Both the position numbers and the translations under genes were made by a program. Shown one piece after another: positions 1-8,335 of a stretch of 64,000 bases of DNA (position 1 is the first letter of the stretch; each line of letters begins with the position of its first letter). The DNA comes from Pseudomonas sp. MF4836 (GTDB lineage: Bacteria > Pseudomonadota > Gammaproteobacteria > Pseudomonadales > Pseudomonadaceae): positions 1 to 64,000 of the forward strand of contig NZ_MVOL01000005.1 in the NCBI RefSeq assembly GCF_002018875.1. The letters are read 5' to 3'. A model generated the notes under the pieces. That model was not told the origin of the DNA. It saw nothing but the letters and a program-made list of their open reading frames with translations, and ran no database searches.

Positions 1-82
1 GATGATCTGAAGCAGCTCGCTGTCGAAAACCGCGTAACTCTTTGTTTACCAAGGAGTTTTCCGTTTCGACTGCGCCGGAAGT
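1..82 (-). other. Probable 5' leader of an rRNA operon running off the left edge
   Basis: Read on the minus strand, this stretch lies directly downstream of a very strong promoter. It contains no start codon with a ribosome binding site and resembles the leader that precedes 16S rRNA in Pseudomonas. No structural RNA gene lies inside the window, so the assignment rests on the promoter and on recall of leader sequences. Confidence 0.5.
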
Positions 83-87
83 GGGGC

Positions 88-155
88 GAATTATAGACTT
101 CCAGAATCTGCCGTCAACCCCTAATTTGTATTTACTATCAATAACCTGGAAATAC
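88..155 (-). promoter_or_regulatory. Strong sigma70 promoter of rRNA (P1) type, leftward
   Basis: On the minus strand there is a TTGACG -35 (117-112), a 16-bp spacer and a perfect TATAAT -10 (95-90), followed at once by a GC-rich TCGCCCC discriminator. An AT-rich stretch resembling an UP element lies upstream (121-155). Near-consensus hexamers, 16-bp spacing, GC-rich discriminator and UP element are the hallmarks of stringently controlled rRNA promoters. The rhtA promoter must share this 270-bp gap. Confidence 0.75.
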
Positions 156-270
156 CCGCCAATCGCCCTTCTATATAGAAGGAAAGAAACACCTTGAGCA
201 ATATATTGCGCAACCCGGACGACTTGAGCATGATGTGCTCCCCGCCTGACTAGTTCGGATACATCCAGAA

Positions 271-1158
271 ATGAACGATCAACCCCGCAGCCTCGGTGCA
301 ACCCTGTTCCCGGTTGGCCTGCTTCTAATCGCCATGGCTTCGATCCAATCCGGCGCCTCCCTGGCCAAGAGCATGTTTCCCGTGGTTGGAGCCCAGGGCA
401 CCACCACCCTGCGGCTGATTTTCGCCAGCGTGATCATGTTGCTGCTCCTGCGCCCCTGGCGCGCCAAGCTCACCGCAAAGTCATTGCGCACGGTGCTGGT
501 GTATGGCGTGGCGCTGGGCGGCATGAACCTCCTCTTCTATATGTCCCTCAGAAGCGTGCCTCTGGGTATTGCAGTGGCCCTGGAGTTCACCGGCCCGCTG
601 GCGGTGGCTATTTATGCTTCACGGCGTGCAGTCGACTTCTTGTGGATAGGCCTGGCGATCATCGGGCTACTGCTGCTGGTGCCCATTGGCGAAACCAGTG
701 CCAGCATCGATCTGGTCGGCGCAGCCTATGCCCTGGGCGCAGGCGTGTGCTGGGCGCTCTATATATTGTTCGGGCAAAAGGCCGGGGCCGATAACGGCAT
801 TCAGACAGCAGCCCTCGGCGTAATGATCGCCGCCGTGGTGGTGGCCCCGGTCGGCATTGTCCATGCGGGCGCGGCTTTGCTGACACCAGCCCTGATCACG
901 GTTGCACTCGGCGTGGCAATCTTGTCCACCGCCCTGCCCTACACCCTGGAGATGGTCGCCCTGACCCGACTGCCCGCCCGCACCTTCGGCACATTAATGA
1001 GCATCGAACCAGCCTTCGGCGCCTTGTCCGGCTTGCTGTTCCTGCATGAATACCTGTCTCTGGCGCAATGGCTCGCGATCGCCTGCATTATCCTGGCCTC
1101 GGTCGGAGCGACCATGACCATGCGCAGCGAATCCAAACCCATGGTCGCAGCGGATTGA
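271..1158 (+). CDS. rhtA: Threonine/homoserine exporter RhtA (EamA/DMT family)
   Basis: Inner-membrane exporter expected to expel threonine, homoserine and related amino acids. The 295-residue length matches E. coli RhtA. The sequence follows that family closely, including the N-terminal AMASIQ-GASLAKSMFP stretch, PLGIAVALEFTGPLAVA near residue 100 and ALTRLPARTFGTLMS near residue 230. About ten hydrophobic segments are visible, arranged as two EamA repeats. It stands alone, divergent from the rRNA promoter on its left. Function is inferred from family resemblance; substrate range may differ. Confidence 0.9.
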   Translation: MNDQPRSLGATLFPVGLLLIAMASIQSGASLAKSMFPVVGAQGTTTLRLIFASVIMLLLLRPWRAKLTAKSLRTVLVYGVALGGMNLLFYMSLRSVPLGIAVALEFTGPLAVAIYASRRAVDFLWIGLAIIGLLLLVPIGETSASIDLVGAAYALGAGVCWALYILFGQKAGADNGIQTAALGVMIAAVVVAPVGIVHAGAALLTPALITVALGVAILSTALPYTLEMVALTRLPARTFGTLMSIEPAFGALSGLLFLHEYLSLAQWLAIACIILASVGATMTMRSESKPMVAAD

Positions 1159-1188
1159 TTCTATCTGCGATCTAGCTCTGGTATTTAG

Positions 1189-1218
1189 CGCTCAATTGAG
1201 CGATGTTTAGCCGGCTAA
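1189..1218. promoter_or_regulatory. Two adjacent perfect palindromes after rhtA
   Basis: CGCTCAATTGAGCG (1189-1202) and TTAGCCGGCTAA (1207-1218) are perfect inverted repeats five bases apart, between rhtA and the small lipoprotein gene. There is no following T-run, so an intrinsic terminator is unlikely. They could be protein-binding sites; nothing here identifies the protein. Confidence 0.35.
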
Positions 1219-1337
1219 TGGAGCGTCAACCACGGACTTTTCGGACAGGGATATCGCAAACGCTAAAGCAGCGGTCAATGCAGGCTCACTGCAGTCACAC
1301 TCGAGCACCAGACTCGAGGCCGGCATTAAGGACGGGA

Positions 1338-1619
1338 ATGAAACGATTTTTGATACTGTTGGCTGTACTTGCTATTGCAGGCTGCGCCGCGACCGCGAAG
1401 ACCGAGGTCAAGCGTGGCAAAAAGGGGCTGCATATCAACTGTTCAGGGCTGTCCTCTTCCTGGGACAAATGCTACACCCGCGCTACCGACTCCTGCGGCC
1501 CCAAAGGCTATAGGGTGATCGCCAAGTCGGGTGACGGTACTGAAGAACCCGGTGACTACCCGTTCGGGCTGAACCCCGCCGGCTACACCAGCCGCAGCAT
1601 GATCGTCATCTGCAAGTAA
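1338..1619 (+). CDS. Small predicted lipoprotein, function unknown
   Basis: A 93-residue protein. The start at 1338 is chosen because it gives a clean signal peptide (MKRFLILLAVLAIAGC) with a lipobox ending in Cys-16, and AAGGAC lies just upstream; a longer reading from 1203 would bury the signal. The mature part is rich in Lys/Gly and has Cys residues around a CSGLSSSWDKCY stretch and at the C-terminus (VICK), which could form disulfides. The residue after Cys is Ala, so sorting to the outer membrane is expected. I do not recognise the family. Confidence 0.75.
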   Translation: MKRFLILLAVLAIAGCAATAKTEVKRGKKGLHINCSGLSSSWDKCYTRATDSCGPKGYRVIAKSGDGTEEPGDYPFGLNPAGYTSRSMIVICK

Positions 1620-1630
1620 GCGCACGCGCC

Positions 1631-2194
1631 TCAGGTGGGTTCGCTTAGCTGGCTGACGATCCGGTCATGGTTCGACTTCAGCACCTGGCGCTGCATGTCC
1701 GGGCTGACCAGCATTCTCGCCACTACCAGTGCACCCACGCACTGCGACAGGATCGACCAGGCCAGGGCTTCATCGCCCAGGGTCTGGGCCCAGCATTGTT
1801 GCAAACGGCAAATCCAGTCCTGCGCCTGCTGACGCACCTCCACCGATGCCCGGGAAATTTCCGCACCCAATGTCGGTAACGCGCACCCAGCCTCCGGTTG
1901 TTCGACGTGACTCATGCTCAGGTATTGCTTGAGGCAACGGCGCAACCTGGCCTGACTTTGCTCGCCCTCCCCACCCAGCCGCTCGAGGCTATGGCTCAGT
2001 TCACGCTCGACGATCGTGGCGAACAGTTCGTCCTTGGACGAGAAGTGGCTATAGAAAGCACCGCCACTCAGTCCGATAGCCTTCATCAACCCATCCACAC
2101 CAACACTGGAAAAGCCTTCCTTCTTGGCCGACACCGCGCTGCTTTGCAGCAGCCGCTCCCGGGTTTCCTGCTTGTGACTGGCTGAATAGCGCAT
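1631..2194 (-). CDS. TetR-family transcriptional regulator
   Basis: About 187 residues. The N-terminal helix-turn-helix is of TetR type (VDGLMKAIGLSGGAFYSHFSSKDELF at about residues 32-58), followed by an all-helical ligand-binding half of the AcrR/TetR_C type. The start at 2194 (MRYSASHK) has GAGG upstream, whereas the longer frame from 2242 overlaps the operator. It is transcribed divergently from the SDR/isomerase pair and very probably represses it and itself through the repeats at 2243-2269. The inducer is unknown. Confidence 0.88.
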   Translation of the reverse strand: MRYSASHKQETRERLLQSSAVSAKKEGFSSVGVDGLMKAIGLSGGAFYSHFSSKDELFATIVERELSHSLERLGGEGEQSQARLRRCLKQYLSMSHVEQPEAGCALPTLGAEISRASVEVRQQAQDWICRLQQCWAQTLGDEALAWSILSQCVGALVVARMLVSPDMQRQVLKSNHDRIVSQLSEPT

Positions 2195-2242
2195 GGTCTG
2201 CCTCGCTGATCTCTCGTCTTGACGCGTCGCGAATCGTAGCAT

Positions 2243-2269
2243 AACGTTCGTTTAGTTAACGATCGTTTA
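2243..2269. promoter_or_regulatory. Candidate TetR operator (tandem 12-bp repeats)
   Basis: AACGTTCGTTTA (2243-2254) and AACGATCGTTTA (2258-2269) are near-identical direct repeats with a 15-bp period in the short gap between the divergent TetR and SDR genes. Each also contains a small internal dyad (AACGTT, CGATCG). Position and spacing fit a repressor operator covering both promoters. Confidence 0.55.
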
Positions 2270-2272
2270 CTA

Positions 2273-3028
2273 ATGAGTGATCCCACCATGACTGCAATCA
2301 TTGATAACAAGAAAGTCGTATTGGTCGTTGGGGCTGGCGATGCCACCGGCGGCGCCATCGCCAGGCGCTTCGCCGCAGAAGGGTATGTCGCCTGTGTCAC
2401 ACGACGCAGCGCCGACAAACTGCAGCCGCTGGTCGAGTCCATCCAGCAAGCAGGCGGTGAGGCCCATGGGTTCGCTTGCGATGCACGCAAGGAAGAAGAC
2501 GTGGTCGCGTTGATCGAGCACATCGAAACCCAGGTCGGCCCGATCGAGGCTTTCGTCTTCAATATCGGCGCCAATGTGCCGTGCAGCATCCTTGAAGAGA
2601 CGGCACGCAAGTACTTCAAGATCTGGGAAATGGCCTGTTTCTCCGGCTTCCTCAATGGACGGGAAGTCGCCAAGCGCATGGTCACCCGCCAGCGAGGGAC
2701 CATCCTGTTCACCGGCGCCACTGCCGGCCTAAGGGGCGCCGCCGGTTTCGCCGCGTTCGCCGGAGCCAAGCACGGTATTCGCGCGCTGGCACAAAGCATG
2801 GCGCGGGAGCTGGGCCCGTTGAATATCCACGTCGCGCACGTAGTGGTCGACGGCGCCATCGATACCGACTTTATTCGCAGCAACTTCCCGGAAAAATACG
2901 CGCTCAAGGATCAGGACGGCATCCTCAATCCCGAGCACATCGCCGACAACTACTGGTACCTGCACAGCCAGCCCCGGGACGCCTGGACCTTCGAGCTCGA
3001 CCTGCGGCCGTGGAACGAGCGCTGGTAA
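2273..3028 (+). CDS. Short-chain dehydrogenase/reductase-like protein lacking the catalytic Tyr
   Basis: A 251-residue Rossmann-fold protein. The cofactor loop near residue 20 reads GAGDATGG, and NIG stands at about residue 100 in place of NNAG. At the SDR active site the usual YxxxK reads FAGAK (about residue 164), so the proton-donor Tyr is Phe while Lys is kept. As I recall, related proteins annotated as SDR oxidoreductases share this Phe, so activity may be altered rather than merely lost. The start could instead be the ATG at 2288 (MTAIIDN); neither has a clear ribosome binding site. It is followed after 36 bases by the DsbA-fold isomerase gene and faces a TetR gene. Confidence 0.8.
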   Translation: MSDPTMTAIIDNKKVVLVVGAGDATGGAIARRFAAEGYVACVTRRSADKLQPLVESIQQAGGEAHGFACDARKEEDVVALIEHIETQVGPIEAFVFNIGANVPCSILEETARKYFKIWEMACFSGFLNGREVAKRMVTRQRGTILFTGATAGLRGAAGFAAFAGAKHGIRALAQSMARELGPLNIHVAHVVVDGAIDTDFIRSNFPEKYALKDQDGILNPEHIADNYWYLHSQPRDAWTFELDLRPWNERW

Positions 3029-3064
3029 CCCCCCCTCAATAACAACAATCAGGGAGTACCCTCC

Positions 3065-3655
3065 ATGAGCAAAAGCGTCGAGTTCTTCTTCGACCTGGGC
3101 AGCCCCACGTCTTACCTGGCCTACACCCAGTTGCCCAAGATCTGCGCCGAAACCGGCAGCCAGCTGATTTACCAACCGATGTTGCTCGGAGGCGTGTTCA
3201 AGACCACCGGCAATGCCTCACCCGTGACCATTCCCGCCAAAGGTCGCTACATGCTGCAAGACCTTGCACGCTACGCCAGACGCTACCAGGTGACGCTCAA
3301 CTTCAACCCGCACTTCCCGATCAACACCCTGCAACTGATGCGCGCAGTGACCGGCGTCCAATTGCGCCACCCTGAACGCTTCGGGCAGTTTGTCGATTGC
3401 CTGTTCCGCGCGCTGTGGGTCGACCAACTGAACCTCAATGATCCGGCAGTGGTAGCTGCCACCCTGAGCCAGGGCGGCTTCGACCCTCGGGAAATTCTCG
3501 CGCTGTGCGAGGATGAAGAGGTCAAGACGGCCCTCAAGGACAAAACCGAGCACGCCCTGCAGCGCGGCGTATTCGGGGCGCCGAGCATGTTTGTCGATAA
3601 TCAGCTGTTCTTCGGCCAGGATCGTCTGGACTTCGTGCGCGAAGCCCTGAGCTGA
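3065..3655 (+). CDS. 2-hydroxychromene-2-carboxylate isomerase family protein (DsbA/GST-kappa fold)
   Basis: A 196-residue protein of the NahD/GST-kappa branch of the thioredoxin superfamily. The N-terminus FFFDLGSPTSYLAY carries the conserved Ser of this branch in place of a CxxC motif. The C-terminal RGVFGAPSMFVDNQLFFGQDRLDFV is the usual cis-Pro/substrate region. NahD-type enzymes perform glutathione-dependent isomerisation during aromatic degradation. No aromatic pathway lies nearby, so the substrate is open. It is co-oriented with the SDR-like gene and probably under the same TetR regulator. Confidence 0.85.
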   Translation: MSKSVEFFFDLGSPTSYLAYTQLPKICAETGSQLIYQPMLLGGVFKTTGNASPVTIPAKGRYMLQDLARYARRYQVTLNFNPHFPINTLQLMRAVTGVQLRHPERFGQFVDCLFRALWVDQLNLNDPAVVAATLSQGGFDPREILALCEDEEVKTALKDKTEHALQRGVFGAPSMFVDNQLFFGQDRLDFVREALS

Positions 3656-3668
3656 TCTCCCCACGCCC

Positions 3669-3697
3669 TGCGCCGCCTGCCAGGGGCAGACGGCGCA
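3669..3697. terminator. Strong hairpin between convergent genes
   Basis: A 13-bp stem with a single mismatch (TGCGCCGCCTGCC pairing with GGCAGACGGCGCA) and a 3-base loop lies between the convergent isomerase and aminopeptidase stop codons. It lacks a strong T-run, but its position fits a bidirectional transcription barrier. Confidence 0.5.
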
Positions 3698-3705
3698 ATC
3701 GGCAA

Positions 3706-5514
3706 TCAGATCGCCGCGGTGCGGATCTCCAGCCAGGCCAGCGCCGCGCCTTGCAGCAACGGGCTCAGACGCTGGCGAACTTCGGCGTGGTAGGCGTTGA
3801 GCCAATCACGCTCGTCCTGGGTCAACAACGAAGGTTGCAGGCAACGGGTGTCGATCGGGCACAGGGTCAGGGTTTCAAACCTTAAGAACTCACCGAACTC
3901 GGTACTGCCTGCTTCACGATTCAACACCAGGTTTTCGATACGCACGCCCCAGCGGCCGGGCCGATAGGTGCCCGGTTCGATGGACGTGATCATCCCCGGC
4001 TGCATCGCCGTGTGCGGTGCCGGCACGGCCTGGTAGGCAATGACCTGCGGGCCCTCATGGACGTTGAGGAAGTAGCCCACGCCGTGGCCGGTGCCATGAC
4101 CGTAGTCCACGCCTTCAGCCCAGATCGGCGCACGGGCGATGGCGTCCAGCAAGGGCGAGAGAATGCCCCGGGGAAACTGCGCCCGGGACAACGCGATAAC
4201 GCCCTTGAGCACCCGGGTGCAATCAGCTTTCTGCTCGGCGCTCGGGGTGCCGATCGGCACCATGCGCGTGATATCGGTAGTGCCACCCAGGTATTGGCCA
4301 CCGGAGTCGATCAACAACAGCCCATCACCCTCGATCAGCGCGTGTTCCTCGGGCGTGGCGTGGTAATGGGGCATCGCGCCGTTGGCGTTGAATGCGGCGA
4401 TGGTATTGAAGCTCAGCGAAACATAACCCGGGCGCCGAGTGCGGGCTGCGGTGAGGTGTTCGTCGATGGTCAGCTCGGTGATGCGCTCCTGGCCCAGGGC
4501 ACTGTCGAGCCAGGCGAAGAACTCGCAGAGCGCGGCACCGTCCTGTTCCATGGCCTGGCGAATATGTTCGGCGTCGGCCAGGCTCTTTTGCGACTTGGCC
4601 AGGGTCGTCGGGTTCAGGCCTTCGATCAGGGTCACCGCGCCGTCCAGGTTGCCCAACAAACCGGCGGTCACCCGCGCCGGGTCGATCTGCACACTGGCCC
4701 CCGCAGGCACCGCGCTCAAGGCGGCGGCCACTTCGCTGTAATCGCGCAGGTTCACACCGTCCTGCTCAAGTACCGCGCGCAGTGCCGGGTCGACCTTGCC
4801 CAGGGCCACAAACAAGGTGGCCTGCTCTTGGCTGATCAGGGCAAAGGAGACAAACACCGGGTTGAACGACACATCGGCGCCGCGCAGGTTGAACAGCCAG
4901 GCGATGTCATCGAGGGTGGCAATGAAGTGCCAGTCCGCCCCACGCGCCTTCAGGGTTTCCCGCAACTTGGCCAGCTTTTCGACGCGGCTGACCGTGGCTT
5001 CAGGTGGCAAGTGTTGATAGATCGGCTGATTCGGCAAGGCCGGGCGATCGCTCCAGACCTGCTCCAGCAGGTCGATATCGGTGCGCAAGCGCGCGCCCCG
5101 TTGCTCCAGCTTGTCACCCAGGGTGCGGGCCGACGCCACGGCCATCACCGCGCCGTCCACCGCCACCACCGCGCCTTCGGGCGTGTGCTCGGCCAGCCAG
5201 TCCAGGGGCCCGGGTTGCCCCGGCAGCAACTTGACCAGTTCGATACCACTGCCTTTGAGTTCCTTGGTCGCCTGTTCCCAGTACCGGCTATCCGCCCAGA
5301 CTCCGGCGAAGTCCGCCGTCACGATCAGGGTCCCGACCGAGCCATGAAACCCCGACAACCATTGCCGGCCCTGCCAGTAGCCCGGCAGGTATTCCGACAG
5401 GTGCGGGTCGGCCGATGGCACCAGCAATCCGTGGATGCCCTCGCGGCGCATCAGTTCGCGGGTGCGCGCCAGGCGCTGGGGAACCGTTCCATGGGTCAAA
5501 GGCTGCGTACTCAT
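3706..5514 (-). CDS. Xaa-Pro aminopeptidase, peptidase family M24B
   Basis: A 602-residue cytosolic metallopeptidase that removes N-terminal residues preceding proline. The long form has two creatinase-like N-terminal domains (about 1-300) and a C-terminal pita-bread catalytic domain. The expected metal ligands are visible: Asp in LLIDSGG, Asp in GTTDITR, His in GTGHGVGYFLNVHEGP, Glu in TSIEPGTY and Glu in GVRIENLVL. The length resembles the eukaryotic APP1-like group rather than the ~440-residue E. coli PepP. The start has AGGAGA upstream. It lies 58 bases downstream of the cysteine desulfurase gene on the same strand, a possible but unproven operon. Confidence 0.92.
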   Translation of the reverse strand: MSTQPLTHGTVPQRLARTRELMRREGIHGLLVPSADPHLSEYLPGYWQGRQWLSGFHGSVGTLIVTADFAGVWADSRYWEQATKELKGSGIELVKLLPGQPGPLDWLAEHTPEGAVVAVDGAVMAVASARTLGDKLEQRGARLRTDIDLLEQVWSDRPALPNQPIYQHLPPEATVSRVEKLAKLRETLKARGADWHFIATLDDIAWLFNLRGADVSFNPVFVSFALISQEQATLFVALGKVDPALRAVLEQDGVNLRDYSEVAAALSAVPAGASVQIDPARVTAGLLGNLDGAVTLIEGLNPTTLAKSQKSLADAEHIRQAMEQDGAALCEFFAWLDSALGQERITELTIDEHLTAARTRRPGYVSLSFNTIAAFNANGAMPHYHATPEEHALIEGDGLLLIDSGGQYLGGTTDITRMVPIGTPSAEQKADCTRVLKGVIALSRAQFPRGILSPLLDAIARAPIWAEGVDYGHGTGHGVGYFLNVHEGPQVIAYQAVPAPHTAMQPGMITSIEPGTYRPGRWGVRIENLVLNREAGSTEFGEFLRFETLTLCPIDTRCLQPSLLTQDERDWLNAYHAEVRQRLSPLLQGAALAWLEIRTAAI

Positions 5515-5572
5515 TGTCTCTCCTGCTAACCGTTTGGATCATTGTTATAGAAGGTTGAAGCCCGCGCCCTCT

Positions 5573-6742
5573 TCAGGGTTGGGCCACCGCCCAGAACGCA
5601 GGCGCACTGGCCACGGCGGCCTTGATCAACTGTGCGGCCTGATCGATGTCTTGCTCAGTGGTGAAACGCCCCAGGCTCAGGCGGATGGTGCGGCCGGCGG
5701 ACCGTGCGTCATGCCCCAGTGCCAGCAGCACATGGGACGGCGCATTGCTCGCCGAATTGCAGGCCGAGGTCGCGGAAAACGCCATGGACGCGCTCAAGGC
5801 TGCGCCATCGAACGCACCTTCGTTAAAGGTCAGGCTCAGGGTATGGGGAATACGCTGCGTGGCGCTGCCATTGAGCCGCAAACCTGGAATATCGGCCAGT
5901 TGTTCGAGCAGGCGCGCGCGCAGATCGGCGATGGTCGCGGCTTCCTGCTCAAAGTGTTCGGCGGCCAGGGCAAAGGCGGCGCCCATCCCGGCAATCTGAT
6001 GGGTGGCCAGGGTGCCGGAACGCAAGCCGCCCTCGTGGCCGCCGCCGTGAATCTGCGCCTGCAAACGCTGTTGCGCGCGCGGGCCGACATACAGCGCGCC
6101 GATGCCCTTGGGCCCGTAGATCTTGTGTGCGGAAAACGACATCAGGTCCACCGGCCATTGCGCCAGATCGATGGCCACCTTGCCCGCGCCCTGCGCCGCG
6201 TCCACATGCAGCAACGCACCGCGCTCCCGCACCACCTGGCCGATGGCAGGAATGTCGTTGACCGTGCCCAGCTCGTTGTTGACCAGCATCAGCGACACCA
6301 GAAAGGTGTCGTCACGCAGCGCCTCGCTCACGGCCTGGGCGCTGATCAGCCCTTCGGTATCCGGCACCAGGTAGGTCACGGCAATGCCGGCTTCCTGCAG
6401 TTGTTTGGCGGTATCGAGAATCGCCTTGTGTTCGATCTGACTGGTGATGATGTGCCCGCCGGACACCCCGCGTGCCTGGGCCACACCCTTGAGCGCCAGG
6501 TTGTTGGACTCGGTGGCGCCGGAGGTCCAGACGATCTGCTCGGCGCTTGCACCCACCAGTTGCGCGACCTGCTGGCGCGCCAGTTCGACACTGCGTCGTG
6601 CCTGTTGGCCGAACGCGTGGGAGCTGGACGCCGGATTGCCGAAGTTGCCGGCAAACCCCAGACACTCCACCAGCACCTGGATGACTCGCTCATCCACCGG
6701 CGTGGTGGCGGCGTAGTCGAAATAAAGAGGACGTTTATTCAT
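5573..6742 (-). CDS. Cysteine desulfurase (class V aminotransferase), IscS/NifS-like, stand-alone
   Basis: A 389-residue PLP enzyme. It has YFDYAATTPVD at the N-terminus, the ATESNN cofactor motif near residue 75, the PLP lysine in SFSAHKIYGPKG near residue 205, RSGT near 240, and the mobile Cys loop TSACNSASNAPSHVL, so the catalytic Cys is kept. It would release sulfur from cysteine as a persulfide for Fe-S cluster or thio-cofactor assembly. No iscU, hscA or suf partner is nearby, so it is probably a second desulfurase with a dedicated acceptor elsewhere. Confident in the activity class, not the pathway. Confidence 0.88.
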   Translation of the reverse strand: MNKRPLYFDYAATTPVDERVIQVLVECLGFAGNFGNPASSSHAFGQQARRSVELARQQVAQLVGASAEQIVWTSGATESNNLALKGVAQARGVSGGHIITSQIEHKAILDTAKQLQEAGIAVTYLVPDTEGLISAQAVSEALRDDTFLVSLMLVNNELGTVNDIPAIGQVVRERGALLHVDAAQGAGKVAIDLAQWPVDLMSFSAHKIYGPKGIGALYVGPRAQQRLQAQIHGGGHEGGLRSGTLATHQIAGMGAAFALAAEHFEQEAATIADLRARLLEQLADIPGLRLNGSATQRIPHTLSLTFNEGAFDGAALSASMAFSATSACNSASNAPSHVLLALGHDARSAGRTIRLSLGRFTTEQDIDQAAQLIKAAVASAPAFWAVAQP

Positions 6743-6951
6743 GGCAAAAAACCCACAGAGACTATTCCAGGATCAGGCCGCGGGGCGTCCTGTTGCCGCT
6801 CACAGCGCAGGCTCGAAGGCCACGCGACAACGGCAGGACAGCCCGGCAACAGCCGATCGAATGCAGTTAAAGAAAAACAACTTCGTTTAAAAGTGCGTAG
6901 GAACGCTCCTGAAATCAGCTTAACAGGCTACTGGCGCCGGGTTGAAGCGGT

Positions 6952-7566
6952 TCAGCCAACGCTTTCGAGCAGCAACGGGTACAGGGAAATCACCAGCAGG
7001 GCCGCCATGCCTAGATTGAACAGCCGCAACCAGCGCGGGTTACGCAGCACATTGCGCAACAGGCTGCCGCAGGCCGCCCACAGGCTGACGGTCGGTGCAT
7101 TGATCAAGGCGAATACCGCCGAGATCACCAGCACATTGGTGAAATAGCCCTGCAAGGGGGTGTAGGTGCTGATGGCACCGACGGCCATCACCCAGGCCTT
7201 GGGGTTGACCCATTGAAACGCCGCGGCGCCCCAGTAACTGATGGGTTTGCCCTGGCCTTGCTCGGTCTCGGACATTGGCCCGGAACGGGCGATCTTCCAC
7301 GCCAGGTACAACAAATAGGCCGCGCCGACATAACGCAACACGCTGTACAGCACCGGGTACGCCTCGAACACCGCGCCCAGCCCCAGGCCGACCGCTAATA
7401 CGAGCACGAAGAAGCCGCAGCTGATGCCGAGGATATGGGGGATCGAACGGTTGAAACCGAAGTTGACCCCTGACGCCAGGAGCATGGTGTTGTTCGGTCC
7501 GGGGGTGATGGAGGTAACCAGCGCAAACAAGGCAAACGCCAGCAGCAGGTCCGGGGAGAGAGTCAT
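6952..7566 (-). CDS. LysE/RhtB-family amino-acid exporter
   Basis: A 204-residue inner-membrane protein with about six hydrophobic segments. The family signature SITPGPNNTMLLASG lies near residues 19-33 and QWVNPKAWVMA near 117. LysE-family members export amino acids or related small metabolites; the substrate cannot be read from sequence. AAGGAC precedes the ATG. It appears to be a single-gene unit; the ~210-base gap on its right, up to the desulfurase start, shows no further gene. Confidence 0.88.
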   Translation of the reverse strand: MTLSPDLLLAFALFALVTSITPGPNNTMLLASGVNFGFNRSIPHILGISCGFFVLVLAVGLGLGAVFEAYPVLYSVLRYVGAAYLLYLAWKIARSGPMSETEQGQGKPISYWGAAAFQWVNPKAWVMAVGAISTYTPLQGYFTNVLVISAVFALINAPTVSLWAACGSLLRNVLRNPRWLRLFNLGMAALLVISLYPLLLESVG

Positions 7567-7667
7567 GGGGCAAGTCCTTGGGGCAGGTCAGTCAGGCATT
7601 GACCTTATTCGAGCCCAGGCGCGAAACCCACGGACAGTTGGAGAAAACTTCGAGCAGTACAGACGCC

Positions 7668-7937
7668 TCAGCTGGCCCGCCCGTGCAGATTGAGCCCACG
7701 CTCGGCGCTCATCTCACCCTGCTTGTCAAAACCCGGGACCTTTTGCGGCAGGCCCAGCAACTGGGCTTTTTTCTGCTGGTACTCATCGAACGACAAGCTG
7801 CGACGGCTCAGCGCCTCCAGGGCCAGTTCGCGGCTTTCTTCAGCCGTGTAGGGCCGCAATTCGGGGGTGGAAGGGCTGGCGCAACCGGCAAGAACAGTGG
7901 CGGCGAGCAACAGTAAAAGGGCGGGAAGACGGTTCAT
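7668..7937 (-). CDS. Small predicted lipoprotein, function unknown
   Basis: An 89-residue protein beginning MNRLPALLLLLAATVLAGC, a classic lipoprotein signal with a lipobox ending in Cys-19. The start at 7937 has AGGAA upstream and gives the signal peptide directly. The mature protein is charged and probably helical (ESRELALEALSRRSLSFDEYQQKKAQLLGL). It resembles short DUF-type lipoproteins common in Pseudomonas. No function can be given. Confidence 0.75.
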   Translation of the reverse strand: MNRLPALLLLLAATVLAGCASPSTPELRPYTAEESRELALEALSRRSLSFDEYQQKKAQLLGLPQKVPGFDKQGEMSAERGLNLHGRAS

Positions 7938-8146
7938 GGCGGGTTCCTGGAAATCGGGTTGCGGACAATGAACACAGGCTACTCCCGCCTCCCGGGAGAG
8001 AAAAATCAACAGCCTCGATAGTCGCTATCGACTGTTTGTGTACCCGTTATTGGCGGCCCTTATATTTCTTAATGATCTATAAATATGGAAATACGCTCTT
8101 TTGAGGAATAACAACAAGGCTTTATAACTGGCCATCCGTTGCACGG

Positions 8147-8209
8147 CTGTTGCCTGAGCAACTGTTTGCCAGGCAACAGCCAATCAACAAAAGCAGACCC
8201 AGGCAACAG
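8147..8209. promoter_or_regulatory. Upstream activator sites before msuE (probable SfnR UAS)
   Basis: Two partly overlapping 18-bp dyads, CTGTTGCCTGAGCAACTG (8147-8164) and CTGTTTGCCAGGCAACAG (8162-8179), are followed by an exact half-site repeat CAGGCAACAG (8200-8209), 30 bp from its copy at 8170. They lie 55-120 bp upstream of the sigma54 promoter. The second dyad matches the reverse complement of a site before sfnB (26682-26699) at 16 of 18 positions. Assignment to SfnR is inference from context. Confidence 0.65.
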
Positions 8210-8263
8210 CACCCGACACCCTGCCATTGGGCTACAAGCCCCGTAATACCTGGGCTGCGGTCG

Positions 8264-8280
8264 TTGGTACAGCTCTTGCT
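8264..8280 (+). promoter_or_regulatory. Sigma54 promoter of the msuEDC-sfnR operon
   Basis: TTGGTACAGCTCTTGCT fits the -24/-12 pattern, with GG at 8266-8267 and GC at 8278-8279, ten bases between. It leaves a leader of about 45 nt before msuE. The remaining part of the 398-base gap between 7938 and 8335 holds the activator dyads and an AT-rich tract near 8050-8120, but no gene. Confidence 0.75.
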
Positions 8281-8335
8281 CAGGCTCTGGGACTTCTCAC
8301 TGCTCCTTGAGCCACTGTTTAAAAAGGAACTGATC

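Noticed and set aside
4012-7147. Plus-strand open frames opposite the aminopeptidase and desulfurase genes
   Set aside because: The minus-strand proteins carry complete catalytic motifs; the plus-strand frames do not resemble proteins.
8291-8306. Second sigma54-like match (GG...GC) just upstream of msuE
   Set aside because: The -12 element reads ACTGC and it is weaker than the site at 8264-8280.
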